Assembly (NCBI GenBank): GCA_038380435.1
Contig: JAWZYU010000007.1
Location: forward strand, 23,539,001-23,603,000
From: Ryuthela nishihirai
Taxonomy: Eukaryota; Arthropoda; Arachnida; Araneae; Heptathelidae
DNA length: 64,000 nucleotides
Reading direction: 5' to 3'
This document shows positions 22,321-35,281 of this stretch, in pieces. Both the position numbers and the translations under genes were made by a program. Positions within the stretch are counted from its first letter, which is position 1; each line of letters starts with the position of its first letter. Under the pieces are notes generated by a model. The model did not search any database and was not told the DNA's origin. It was given only the letters and a program-made list of their open reading frames with translations.

Positions 22321-24654
22321 TTTATCTTTTCTAAAATATTTATATTAATATAAATTATTCATATTTCTGTTATTACTTAAATTTTTCATATGTTTTTCTA
22401 AATTTTTTAGTCATTTATGCAAACAATCATAATGGATTATGCCTATTTATTAATGAATGGTAATAGTACTATAAAATTTCATTTTGCTTTAAAAATCAAG
22501 AAAATGTAAATAAAAACTCAAATGAAACAGAAATATTTCAGTGCATATACAGTTTAATTTATGCATTGAAATTGAGATCAAATCATTTCCATATTAATTT
22601 TCATTAAGTATTGCTACAGAAAAGTTGAATTTCACAACAATGACAAAAATTTCATTTAAATATCATAATTTCTTAATTCTAGTTATGAAATTACTTTCAA
22701 TTGAATTTAAAATGGTATAAGTCCTACCTTTTAACCCTTTCATTACCATACTGGCCTAAAATGCACATTGAAAGTTTTCTGGCCTTTACTACAAAAGTGA
22801 GTCATATGCTATTTATAGAAAGAGGAAGGAATATCATTTGTCAGACAAATCCATTTTAAATTTCAGCCTTTTTGGGTCACATGGTACTGAAAGGGCTAAA
22901 AATTGAGTTTTCTGACTAAATTGGTAATCTAATATTTCCTGAGACAGCAGCCATTTGAGACCACATATACTTAATGGTTTCATTTTTGGTCAAATTTCAA
23001 ATATCTTATTCTATGTAATTGTAGTATATATTTGAGAAGAAGTAAAATAATTCTAGATGTGGGAAAGCAAAAAAAAAACCCTATTTTTCTCTAATTGGAA
23101 TCAATATCCTGTTTACAAACCAGGAAAGCCTAAAAGTCGTCTGACTCAATATCAAAAACAACAAAATATTTCTGAAACAAAAAAAAAAGTTTAATCGATC
23201 AACTTTATCGAAAACATCCATTGAAAGATTTTGTGAACACATTTTAATTAGTTTTTGAAAAATAAGTAACTAAAAAAACCCAGAAGAATAACATCAATAC
23301 TTGCCTAACACTATGCAATGAAGTGTCTATCACATTGCCCATTCACATACAATACTAAGAATACACACTAAGTTTCAAATTAAAATCATTCATTGCTATT
23401 AAATGCCAATCATGTGTTAGAAAAAATATCGATTTTTTTCCCTTCTTGAGATATTTTTAATAAATGTTAAAAATAATTTAGAAACATGAAAGTTTTAAAA
23501 CTACAAATTGTACTAAAAATTGCTTATGACTCACTTTTGTAGTAAAGGCCAGAAAAAGCATTCCCTCAATGAATTTCTAATTTAACTGAAAGCATGCACT
23601 AGGAATCTAATGTAAACAAGTAAATCAACCAATGCAAATGAGCACAGGTAACTTGGTTGTTGACTATAAATAGAACATGAAGCAAGGCACCAATGTACAT
23701 CTTAATAAGTTACTTCAAATAAATATATGGACAGGTAGGACGACCCACCAATATGTATTCGTATCCCATCTGACTCAAGACAATTTTTTCTCTAAAAATT
23801 TGAATCAACTTCAAAGTAGTAATTTACTAATAGATTTCTTCACTTGTTCAGCAAAAAAAAGTCAGTAATGATAATTTTTGTAATAAATTTAAAAAGTACA
23901 CATGAATATTAACATTAAAAAAGATTATTTTTAAGCATTTTTGGAGAGAAATTTAAACCAAATATTTAAATTTTCGAAAAATTCATCCATGCCCATTTCA
24001 GTCTGTGATTACATAATTATCTACATCTGCAGAAGATGGGAACACTAGAATTATTGTATAATCTATTACGACTGCTACGATACGACATACTACAATATAT
24101 TGTATAATCTACGGTATACGTTTAAATATTGTATAATCTAACAAATTTGTAACTAAGTGAATTCCACCAAACAATTTCCCAATAAATTACTTCTTTTTTT
24201 TGCCTATCTTACAATTTTGGACTATTATCTGAAGCTATGTCCATGAACTTTCAAGAAAATGGTTGCATATATTCATTGGAATAGGATATACTGTTTTCAT
24301 TTAGTGATCAATACATTTCAATGAGAAAAAAATTTCTAAATATAGAAATTTAATACGAAAATATTCGAATGTTTTTTTTTTCCATTAAGGATCAGCAGAT
24401 CCTTAGTGGAAAGGAACATCAACTTCAAGAGAAACGTTAACTTTGTAATACCCAACTATGCAGAAATTTAACAAGATCTAAAAGAGGAAAGAAGGCAGCT
24501 TTGAATAACAGTAATAATGAAGCTTAGTATTTCTCCCACCTAACATCTCCATCTTGATCATCCCAATTTTTTTTCACATCAAATTAAATTTAACAGCAAT
24601 TCCATCTCCCTTTTTTTCACTTCAGTTTTTTATTTACTGTACTGACTCTGACAT

Positions 24655-27058
24655 TTAGGCAGGAGTTTTAGGTCCCTTTGGCATTGTTAGTTCCAATGGC
24701 AATGGAGAATGTCTCCTACAGGTAAGAAAACTTAATGGTTTACAAATAACTAACACATACTACAAACTCAGGGGATTTATAAATATGCATGGGTTGCAAA
24801 GGAATATGATAGATTATATTTTAACTAACAGCAAATGGGCTAATTCGGTTAGAAATACCAGATCAACTGAAATTGGGTCTGACTATTACCTGGTCAAAAG
24901 TGTCTTGCAACTGAAGCTTAAGAAATGTTGTGCTAAAGTTAAGAAAATTACCTTCATCGCTGAAGGTCTGAAAGATCCAGATATAGCCAAAGCATACCAT
25001 GATAGGCTACTTAGTCATTATGACAATGGTGGTTTGCTTACTGCTGAAGTTGAGAAAGAATGGGATCAGTTTAAACAGGCTTTTCTTGAAACCAACAGTA
25101 CCCTTTTGGGTAAAAAGGTACAGAGGAAACAAAATTATTTGAGTGATAAGGCTATGGATCATATTCTGAAAGAAGGAAGTGCAGGATTAACATGAATCAA
25201 CACCCTACTAGTCCTAACAGAAAGCATTACAACGAGATTAATAAACATGTAAAAGATCAGTTAACAGCTGATAAGAATCTTTGGCTTGATAGCTTGGCTG
25301 ACAAAGCAGAGGAAGCAGTTAGCCAGCACAACAGCAGGGGGTTGTATCAGATGGTTAATGTTTTATATGGGAAGAAACAGACAGGTACACAGGGATTGAA
25401 GGATAAATATGAAAAAGTGGTTGAAGGTGAGGATTCTGTGATGGCTAGGTGGCTGAGCATTTCAGAGATGTTCTAAATAATATGATTATTTCTAATTATG
25501 ACGTTCTTATGAGATAGATGCCTTACTGGCTTTATGATGGCCCTTTATCACATTCCGAAGTCGCATTGGCTATCTCTAAATTAAAACTGCATAAATCCCC
25601 AGGGGTGGATGAAATCACTACTGAAATGCTTAGAGCTGGGAACATTTGTGTTGTCACATGGCTGACTGAAATTTTGAATATTTTTTATGATAAAGGTGTT
25701 GTTCCTAAGGATTTTACTAGAGCTATCATTGTCCCAATTTTTAAAAAAGATGATCGCAGATCGTATGATAATTATAGGGGAATTAGTTTACTTTCTGTTC
25801 CAGGTAAAGTTCTTTGCATGATTATACTTAATAGAATTAAGAATTTGTCTGATGGACAACTGCGTGATGAACAGTGTGGATTCAGAAGTGGTAGGGATGT
25901 ATTGATCAAATATTTTCACTTAGGCAGATTCTTGAGAAATATTTAGAGTTTCAGAAACCTGTGGTTGCTAGCTTTATAGATTTCAAAAAGTCTTTTGACT
26001 CCCTTGACTGACATAATTTGTGGTTGATTGTTAGATCATATGGAATACCTGATAAGTTAGTTAGTGTAATGAGAGCTCTCTATAATAACACTGAGTCGTG
26101 TGAGAGAGTTGGTACGTCTTGCAGCGATTAGTTTAGCATTGGTGGTGGAGTTCGACAAGGATGCATTTTGTCTCCTTTTCTCTTTAGTTATTGATTATGT
26201 AATGCGAAATTCTTTGCAAGAGAAAGATTTTGGCCTTAAATGGTATAGAGATTTCAAAATTTCTGATTTAGATTATGCAGATGATTTGGCCCTGTTGGCT
26301 ACTGATGTTGATGAGATGAATTCGTTCATTAGGGCTGTTGATGAGATGAATTCATTCATTAGGGCTGTTGATGAGATTAGTAATAGAATAAGTTTGGTGA
26401 TGAAATTTGGTCAGGCAGATGGTTCTTCAGTTGCTTTGAATGGCTGTACTATTGGGCAAGTGTCTCGGTTTAATGATATTGGGAGCTATGTAACAGATAC
26501 TGGTGATGTGCAGCATGAGATAAATAGAATAGGGATTGCCATTGGGACTTTTAAGAATCTAAGGAGAGTATAAAAAAAATAGGTGTATACACCTAAAGAC
26601 TAAAATTAGGCTGTATAATAGTTTGGTCCTTTCTAAGGTTAGTTATGGTAGCGAAACATGAACCCTTTGTAAGCAGGATAACAAGAAGCTCGATGCCTTT
26701 GATTCTAGATGCTTATGCAGTATCTTGGGCATTAGGTAGTTTGACTTTGTAAGTAATGATGAGGTTAGGAGTCATTGACCTCCTTTGAGCAGCATATTGT
26801 GCAGAGAGAGACTGCGTTGGTTTGGCCATGTTTCCCGTATGCATAGCTGCATATTGGCAAACAGGATTATGAACAGTGTACCTAAGGGTATCAGAAAAAG
26901 GAGGAAACCTAGGATACGATGAGCAGACAATGTCAAACAGGACCTTGCTAGAATTGGCCTAGAGTGGCCAAATGCAGCAGCTGTAGCTCAAGAGACACTT
27001 CTGGAGAGGAAAATTACACAGTCTGGTTGGACCTCTGTAGTCCATGGCTGCATGAGGA
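24655..27058 (+). mobile_element. RTE-like LINE, inactive, inside the channel intron
   Basis: The endonuclease C-terminus runs from GPFGIVSSNGNGE (24671) through NMIDYILTNSKWANSV to GSDYYLV; the expected catalytic SDH is SDY (His to Tyr). A linker region and the RT follow: HKSPGVDEITTEML, IVPIFKKDDRRSYDNYRGIS and EQCGFRSGR (25518-25946). After a frameshift come GVRQGCILSPFLFS, DLDYADDLALLA and the C-terminal blocks, with several stops. A 30 bp unit is tandemly duplicated in the RT (26311-26340 and 26341-26370, one mismatch). The 3' end GGACCTCTGTAGTCCATGG matches the copy at 1-1097. The element is in the same orientation as the channel gene. Confidence 0.9.
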
Positions 27059-28339
27059 TTTTGTATGTATGTATGTATATATGTATGTTCCTATGCCTCA
27101 CACTTACTATATAATATTACAGTATATACTGTAATTAGGAAAAAATTCCTGCTGTTCCTGTCTTGGGTTTGGAAATAGTATATTTTCCCCATTACTTCAC
27201 TTACTTGCCATAATAGCCATGGTAAATAGCAAGTTATTACATACTTGCCTTTTGCAGTCTGCAAGGTTTCTAGGAATTCCTTTGTGAATGGAAAAGTATT
27301 ATTGCATTTAGAAATAATTAAATTATATAATTAAGACAGTCATGAATACATTACTAATAATTGCTTAATGTCCTGAAATAACTTATTTTTTATGTAAACA
27401 GATTATAGGAACTATAATATGGATCACATAAATGTACTACCCAATCAATAACACTGACAAAAATATATAAAACTACTAAAATCTTAAGATAGGGGCAGTT
27501 TAAAGTAGCAAAAGAATGTAATATAATGCTACTTCCTTTGCTTCAATATTACTGTTTTAAAAAAAAGTAGCCAAACTAATATCTATCCTAATACTATTAA
27601 AAAAAAACTTGGATGACAACAGTCAATATTTTTTGTTTATATTCATCATTAAACATGCATAATTTTATCCAATCATGTCTACTAAAAACACTGCTTAAAA
27701 TATGAATGAGAAAAATTTCCTTTTCTTAAAAATTTGAAACAGAGATTGGTTAAAAAACCAATGTTTAATGAACAAAGAAAAAAGAAAATTCTTATGGTAA
27801 ACCTAATTAAACGTGGGTTTTTTAACCAAAGAAAAACGAAAATCCTTATGGTAAACCTAATTAACTCAGTTTTCATTTCAGTGAACAACCATCAATAATG
27901 AATAGCAACCAAGGAAAAGTCTATCCTATACGTGTCTTCCTATTACCTTGACCCTGGAGCATACTTTTAAACAATGTAAAAGTCTACAAAAATACCACAT
28001 ATCTCATACCTCTAGTGAATCCCATTCCACCACCCTGCTCTGAGCTTTAATCTGGTCACATTTATTTTTATGATGTGGCAAATTTATTAGGGATGACTTG
28101 TCAAAATAATAATACTATATACGTATTGGTCCAAATAAATATATTTTCTTAAAAATTAATGTGAAGCCTTTGTAGATGAAAAATTGCAAAATTGTCTCCT
28201 TTATAACATCTTTATGCAAAATTGTCCTCTTATAACATCTTTATTAATAAACAAAATGCAAAATTGTCCCCTTTATAACATCTTTATTAATATACTTACT
28301 GTTAGCTCTTTCAATTTTATCCTGATCCCTATCTCTTAT
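27059..28339. other. Intron sequence with short tandem duplications
   Basis: A (GTAT)n run follows the LINE. A 20 bp perfect palindrome (ATTACAGTATATACTGTAAT) lies at 27116-27135. A unit of about 55 bp containing TTATGGTAAACCTAATTAA is duplicated at about 27750-27870. A unit of about 31 bp (GCAAAATTGTCCCCTTTATA) is present three times at 28184-28290. Confidence 0.55.
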
Positions 28340-28860
28340 TTTTCATTATCATCATCATCATCATCATCAAGCAGCCATGGGCTACGGAGGTCCAACCAGA
28401 TTGTGTAATTTAGTTCTCCAAACACATCTGTCCTGAGCTACATCTGCTGCATCTGGCCACTGTACACCAATTCTAACAAGGTCTTGTTTGACATTGTCTG
28501 CCCACTGCTTCATAGATCCCCCCACCCCCCTTTTTTTCTGAGGCTTTTAGAACACTGTTCAGAACCCTATTCGCCAATCTATAATTATCCATACAGGCAA
28601 CATGATTAAACCAATGGAGTCTTTCTCTGATTAATATACTGCTCAAAGGAGGATGCCAACTCCTTTGACTAACCTCTTTATTACTTTCAAATTTGAACCA
28701 CCTAATACCCTAGATATTTCATAAGCATTTAGAATCTAAAGCATCAAGTTTTATGTTATCTTGTTTACAAAGGGTTCATGTTTCACTACCATAACTAACT
28801 CTAGAAAGAGCCAAACAATTATACAGCCTAATTTTAGTGTTTAGGTGTATACACCTGATT
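28340..28860 (-). mobile_element. RTE-like LINE 3' fragment, inverted
   Basis: An ATC run (28345-28369, the inverted GAT tail) is followed by the reverse complement of the LINE 3' end (CCATGGGCTACGGAGGTCCA) and of the RT C-terminus. It ends at the sequence matching the AGGTGTATACACCT part of the other copies. A C-rich and T-rich run near 28518-28540 replaces part of the RT. Frameshifted and non-functional. Confidence 0.88.
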
Positions 28861-28938
28861 TTACAACTGTACATAATTTAAATAAATATTATAAATTTTT
28901 GTCAAATTAAAAAACTAATGTTATAATCTTTTTTATAG

Positions 28939-29990
28939 GTGTGGTTCTCAAGGACCTGATAGCAGCATATTTTGTTTCACCAACGTTGCTTCGAGTTGTT
29001 CGTGTAGTAAAAGTGGGCCGAGTACTAAGGTTAGTTAAAGGTGCCCGTGGAATACGTACTCTGCTTTTTGCACTTGCCATGTCCCTGCCAGCTCTTTTCA
29101 ACATTTGCCTTCTGCTATTTCTGGTCATGTTCATCTATGCGATCTTTGGAATGTCCTTTTTTATGACTGTGAAACACAGGTATGGCATTGATGAAAACTT
29201 CAATTTTGAGACATTTGGACAGTCCATGATTCTTCTTTTCCAGATGTCTACTTCTGCAGGATGGGACAGTGTCCTTGCAGGAATCATGGCTGATACTGAT
29301 TGTGAACCACAATCAGATACTTTTGAAGGGAATTGTGGTAGTCGAGGAATTGCAGTGGCATACCTAGTTTCCTATCTGATAATTAGTTTTCTGATCATTA
29401 TCAATATGTACATTGCTGTCATTTTAGAAAACTACAGCCAAGCTACAGAAGATGTGCAAGAAGGACTAACTGCTGATGATTATGACATGTATTATGAAAT
29501 ATGGCAAAGGTATGATCCAGATGGCACGCAGTTCATTAAATATGAAATTCTGCCAGATTTTCTTGACAGCCTTGAGGAGCCATTGCAAATACCAAAGCCT
29601 AATAAGTACAAAATCATTTCAATGGATATTGCAATATGTAAAGGCGATCTTATATACTGCGTTGACATCTTGGATGCTCTAACAAAAGATTTCTTTGCTA
29701 GAAAAGGACATGTAATTGAAGAAACAGCAGAAATTGCTGATGTCGTCCCCAACAAAGATCGGGGTGGCCTTGAAGCAATCAGCAGCACACTGTGGAGGCA
29801 AACAGAAGAATATTGTGCCCGTGTGATTCAACAAGCTTGGCATCGCTATAATGGGCAAAACACTTCAGAACCCAGGCAACAACAGACTGCGATTGTAGTT
29901 GAAAGTGATGGACATGTGACCAAAAATGGTCATAAAGTTGTGATCCACTCTAGGTCACCAAGTGTTACCAGTCGTTCCACAGACGTGTGA
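28939..29990 (+). CDS. para: Sodium channel terminal exon: domain IV S3 end to C-terminus
   Basis: The acceptor TTTTTTATAG precedes GT, which completes a Gly codon; the frame then runs 349 codons to TGA at 29988-29990. S4 has six basic residues at every third position (R18, R21, K24, R27, R30, K33, counted from 28941). S5 is [19 protein letters not shown]. The pore loop STSAGW carries the Ala of the DEKA selectivity filter (Ala106). S6 is [20 protein letters not shown]. The cytoplasmic tail has an EF-hand-like region ([20 protein letters not shown]) and an IQ motif ([13 protein letters not shown]). It ends SRSTDV, a possible class I PDZ ligand. The acidic Gly/Asp/Ala-rich insert of insect tails is absent. 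The Glu of the S3-S4 loop (IEKYF in mammals and insects) is Ala here (codon 28962-28964). Confidence 0.98.
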
Positions 29991-31235
29991 TATTTAAGGG
30001 GGGGGGGGGGGATCAGGGCTTTGTATAGCAAAGACACAGGCATGCTCTCTGCATTAAAGGGATTTGTTGGAAGAGAGCCAACAGTGGCTGCATGAAGTGT
30101 ATATTTTTATATTATGTATGCAGGGGTTAAGTACCAGTCTGCTTGCAACATGTGTACTTGGTTGACTAAACCAGTGTTTTCCATTGTTATTTTTCTAATA
30201 ATTAGTTTACACTAATTATCTATTTACACTAAATGTAAATATGCAAAAAGAATATGGTGTGGCCTTATGGCCATAATATTTGTTGCCAGAGAAGAAAATA
30301 ATTTAATTTTACTGTTACGTTTTACTTTTAAATGGTATATGTATTAGACAGAAGTAGTTTATTTATTTTGACAGCATTTAAAACCTGACCCATTTTTATC
30401 TTTCAAGTTTTAGAGACCATATTTACTGCTTTTATTGATTTAAATGTGGTATGGGAGCAAGGATGAATTGTAATTGAATTTGAAAGCTGTTAAAACTATG
30501 TTGCTTGTTATGACAACGATTTGTTAATGCCATCTAGGCTCACTGCAGAAGAGCAATTTTTAAAGCTTCCAAATCCTAACTGTTAAATTTCTCCCGTTTT
30601 CGTGGAGAACACCTTCTATTGAACCTCAAAAGGCTGCAGAACTCAGCCTGTGGTGATCTTCGGTTCAGGCACAAGATGCGACAGTTGAGTTTGCTTCAGA
30701 GTATAACATTATTGGTTGGTTGGCTCATTAGCTGTTGTTTTTACCAATCTGTTCAGTTCTTTGAGAAGTCTTTTTATAAAGACTTTGTAATGAATGGTGG
30801 CAAGTCACCCAAGTGGTATATGCAGTGGACATTTTCATGGTTTCATTATAACCTGCAATATATGGTGGGGTGGGAAAAAAAAACTGTGATGCAATAGGCT
30901 GGTGACCTTATGCATTGTAATGGTTCCAAATATACAGAAATACTTGAAAATTCTGTGAACAGAAGAATGTAAAAAGTGATGTAGGCAAGTGTGGAAGAAA
31001 GCGAATAGTTGGAGTGGGGCAAAAATATATATATATATACATTCAAAAAGAGGTGAACATTCCTCTTTTAGTGATACTGCCGTCATTAGTAGGGTTCCTC
31101 AGCTGTTATTACTGCTTTTCCATCAGAGGTGAAGCAGAAGCCTTTTTGCCTACAGAGGAACACCTCTAGTTGACAGCACATTTGATTTATATTAGGCACA
31201 TTGTGTTGTGTCAAGAACAGTTGTAAAATAAATTT
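29991..31235 (+). other. Sodium channel 3' UTR (probable)
   Basis: A run of 14 G (29998-30011) lies 7 bases after the stop codon. Candidate poly(A) signals AATAAA occur near 31228 and again near 32380. Which one is used cannot be decided from sequence alone. No downstream coding exon is seen. A small palindrome (TAATTAGTTTACACTAATTA) lies near 30199-30218. Confidence 0.5.
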
Positions 31236-34181
31236 TCAGGGCTATAAACTGGGAGGGGAACAAATGCCAACATTTCTCATGTCCTATTTATCTCTGCACA
31301 CTGTACCTTTAGGTGTATAACACTCCAAGCTCAGTCCCCTGCCCCTACTCAACAGAGGAGAACTAGGACTCTGGGTGTGTTTGGCACATGACTTAAGTCA
31401 GAGCCTTTGTGTCAGCCACTTGCATCAGCAGAGAGTACGAGGATATGCTCTGCAGATTCTTAAGAGGTTTTATTTATCATGTGCCTTTCTGCGTTGTTAC
31501 TGTTGTCACAAGAAAGCAAGATCATGCATCATAACACAGCAACACATTCCAACTTGCTTACTAAAAGCTTTCTGACCTTTCCTAGCACACACATAAAAAA
31601 AAAGACCATCATTTACTGTTTAGAAAGCCCATAATTTAATTTCTGTGTTTCATTGAAAGAGCTTAACAGTCCTGTATCCTGGCTCAAAGCTCACTTAAAG
31701 CACAATGCTTAGTATGAAAGCTCAAAGTTCTGCAAATAATTTTAAAATTCTTTATCATCACTATGCATAGCAAAAGTGTTATTTGGGCATTAGTGACACA
31801 GATAAAATAATTTCAGTGCATCAGCAAACAGTTTTGTCTGAAACTGCCTGTTTTCCATATATTTTTTTTTTGCATAAATTTCTCCATGAGAGAAAAAGAA
31901 TCATCATCCCATGTAAAGTCACAACAGATTCTAGCATAAATTCTTGCCTGTTAAATTTAGCAGGAGCTAGTGTTAGGATTAATACCTAAATCCAATCTAG
32001 GAAATTAGTTGCCTCCAACTAGGCCCTCTAGCATTAATAAAAGTTTCATTAGCTTAAAAAAATTGCAACACTGGAAGAGAAGCTGTGAACCAGAAACTGA
32101 TTGTACTCCTCCATCCTAATCTTAGTGAAAACTTGCGTTTCAAGCAGCCTGAACTTCAAATCTATTACAATGTACTACAACCTGGCTCTGAGGAGGCCAG
32201 GTTTCTCAATGGAAGATTCCGCAATGCTGATGAACGCTTCAAGACCTTGACTCGCCATTTCCATCTTAAACACCAAGTTTCAATCATTTTCTCAATTCTG
32301 CCTTTTCAGCTTGTACTTACTTTGTAAGATGTTTTGAATTTCACAGTTTGTACCATACTGCCTGTAAATACATCATTGAATAAATTTTTGATAATTTATC
32401 ACAACGAACCAATGCTCAAGCAAGGACATGTTGTAGTGTGCATTTTCTGCCTTCTGTGATAAATTCATTCTTTAATTACATAGTGATGGATGTCTTGTTC
32501 ATATATATTAACACACTATACATCTGTTCAACACACTATTTAGTATTCACATACAGATCTTACTCTTCTGCATAATTAACATCTTACACAATACATTAAA
32601 TACAAGCATAAACACCTGGCACATTATTTAATATTTAGATTCAAATATTCACTTTTTGGCAAATTAACTGTGGTTTATTAACTCTGAATGATATGATCGA
32701 CATCTCAAATTCCATGTGTTTTACATAACAAGACACTGTTTAAAAATATTAAAATTCAATGCTTCAGATAGTGTCTATAATGTAACTGACTTAATCTCAT
32801 GCTGTGCTTAATTATATTTTTCATGTTTTTAGGATTAAAAAATGTCCACTTGTTGTGAGTTTATTTCTCATCTTACAAACAATTGCAAATTTTAACTGTG
32901 TATAATGTGGACATCATAAATGATAACATGTTCTAGCTTGTTATAATCAGGTTTCACTGTATATTCTACAGACAAATTCAATTAGAAACTTTTCAAGACA
33001 CATATTAAATGTGTTTTTCCTTTAAAGAAATTTATTACATGCATGATACAATTATTCTACAATTATCATTTAATGTATTTAAAATTCATTAAATCTGCCC
33101 TCCTGCAAAAATGTATATCTGATAAAGGTAAGATAAATGTTTTGCTCATGTAGGAATTCAAACGTTTAACAGTTCAGTGTAGTCACTGATTATGAAAAAA
33201 CGTACATACCATTCAGTACATTGATATGAATCCTTTTGATGGTACTAGAGAAACATGCTAGCTCTAGCTACTAAGCTTTCTTGCTGCATTCTTATTGTTA
33301 ATACTTTATCAGAAAAAGTCTTAACACAAGAAGACACTCACAACTATTATCTTGCATAGTAATGTTTTAATTCTTCTTATGAAAACTCCACTTTCAGCAA
33401 ATCACTTTACTATCATCAGCTTTTACACTTTACAGACATAGCCAGAAGAGTAGCTCTTAACCCCCTAAAAAAATTCTAAAATAGCAAAAAAAAAGAATAT
33501 TTAAGAATATGATTTTTGTGTATATTTGATTGTTTTTAATTATTATATGCTTTACAAATAGTAAATAAAATATATTGAACCTATATTGAATGTTTTCCAC
33601 CCATCACCATTTTCCTTAATTCTGCACCCCCTCCCAAAACTTCTATCATTAGATGAGGCATAACTTGATTCTACTACAATATGAATAAGAAAATCAGAAA
33701 GGGAGAATCATTTGCTTAATTATGAAGATAAAAGATTTCAATTATATATATGTGTGTGTGTGTGTAATCTTGTAGTAAAATTTGCCACACAGAAAAACAA
33801 TACTATTACTATTATTGCAATTATGAAAACTTAAAATGGTTTTCATGTGTTGGAGATGGATGTGGTAGAAATTATTAAACTTAATAAAATAAGGATTTTT
33901 ATTAGTAATCTATTCCACATAATCTACGACTAAAAATAAACACAGAAAATAATAACCTCATGATAGCAACCAGTTATTACTGAAATTGCAGTTAAAAAGT
34001 TAAGGTATTGCTAAGATGGCACTTAAAAAGGGCAAATACTACAAATGTTTTCCTGGTTGCCAATATAATGCTGAAATTTCATTAACAATAAAATTGTTAT
34101 CCTTAAAAGTATCGCACTACATGTCTCTTCAGCACCAACAAAGTTCATGTCATATTTAGTGAATGGTATAAACATTTCTTC

Positions 34182-34213
<32 letters not shown>

Positions 34214-35212
34214 GCCAGTGACAACATTGAACTACTGAATGCTTAAACTACTGCATTCAGTGAATTTTATATCCTACGTTTTAAGAGCTTTACTAACAAG
34301 AATATCTCTAGTTAAAAGAACATTAAATATCATTGCAATATAATTTCACTCTGCAACCAGGTTCAGAAATCTTTCCGACTACTTTATATTTTTATAGCTA
34401 TGTTGAAATAAAATTTTAAAAACCATGTTACCAGACTACCTTGCTATTCATTAAGGTAATGAACTACAACTCAATATTAATACTACTGTACTTTTATATA
34501 ACATTTAGCACATTATAAATATTAGAGTTGTGTGTGTGTGTACATAGATAAAACACTTTAGGAAAAAATACTAGAGTATTTCTATTTAGACAACAGTTTT
34601 ATAACTATATATGTATGGTCTTTAATATTATTTAATTACAGTTTAATTACAATCCCAAAGTAAAATGATGCAAACACTGTAAATTCGTTTTTGTATTGAC
34701 CATTAGCTTACAACACACAGGAAGAAACAAATCAAATAACCAGTATAAATTCTACAAAAATGTATACAATTCCCTCAGATTATATCATGTCATACCAGAT
34801 TATAGCATTACTTCCCTTGTATTGCCAATTATCTTAGGTAAAGTCTTTAAATATTTAAAACAGTTAAAAATATTTTGCTCCTGAAGTCTAGATGATTAAT
34901 TCCATACTCACTTGACTAAGGGAATGAAATGGTAATTTTTTTTATCATTCAAGAGTGAAACATTTATGAAACCATCATTGTTTTTAAGATTTTAAAACTA
35001 ACCTGCATCCACATTGAAAGATGGTATACATAATAACAGAGCCATACACTTAATAATGTAGCCAAAAAACAAAACTTTACCATAAACTTAACTGTGAAAA
35101 CAGCCAGAAAATTTTATAATGAAATAATGCATCTCCCCAGCACAATACTTTCTATAATATCCTGTAGAATCATTTATAAAACTTGTACAACAAACAAATT
35201 GCAGAGCTAACG

Positions 35213-35281
35213 TATAGCTCATGCACAGATATGCTTCTGAAATACCTGGGTTCGAATCCCAGTCAGGAAAACCAATTTTTT
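35213..35281 (+). repeat. tRNA-like relic with an intact T-arm
   Basis: CTGGG-TTCGAAT-CCCAG at 35246-35262 is a perfect 5 bp T-stem with a canonical loop and B box (GGTTCGAATCC). The A box is weak (TAGCTCATGC), and I see no matching acceptor stem, so it is not called as a functional tRNA. Confidence 0.45.

Larger units (their letters stand above)
20945..24655. other. Domain IV S3 intron, 5' part
   Basis: Non-coding and very AT-rich. It contains tandem ATATTATRA-type repeats at 21735-21790, a 13 bp hairpin at 22064-22091 and a short SINE-like 3' end at 22240-22320. TATTGTATAATCTA occurs three times at about 24050-24140. Confidence 0.6.

Noticed and set aside
28184..28290. CRISPR-like spaced repeats
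   Set aside because: Only three units, two of them directly adjacent, in an animal intron. Slippage explains them.
30619..30897. 92-codon open frame downstream of the channel stop codon
   Set aside because: Lies in the probable 3' UTR and has no recognisable motif.
32085..32327. 80-codon open frame beginning MNQKLIVLLHPNL
   Set aside because: Somewhat protein-like, but no family recognised and no splice sites or conserved motif to support it.
34183..34213. ATT microsatellite as a special structure
   Set aside because: An ordinary trinucleotide run with no associated feature.
35213..35281. Functional tRNA gene
   Set aside because: Only the T-arm is convincing. The acceptor stem and D-arm do not pair.
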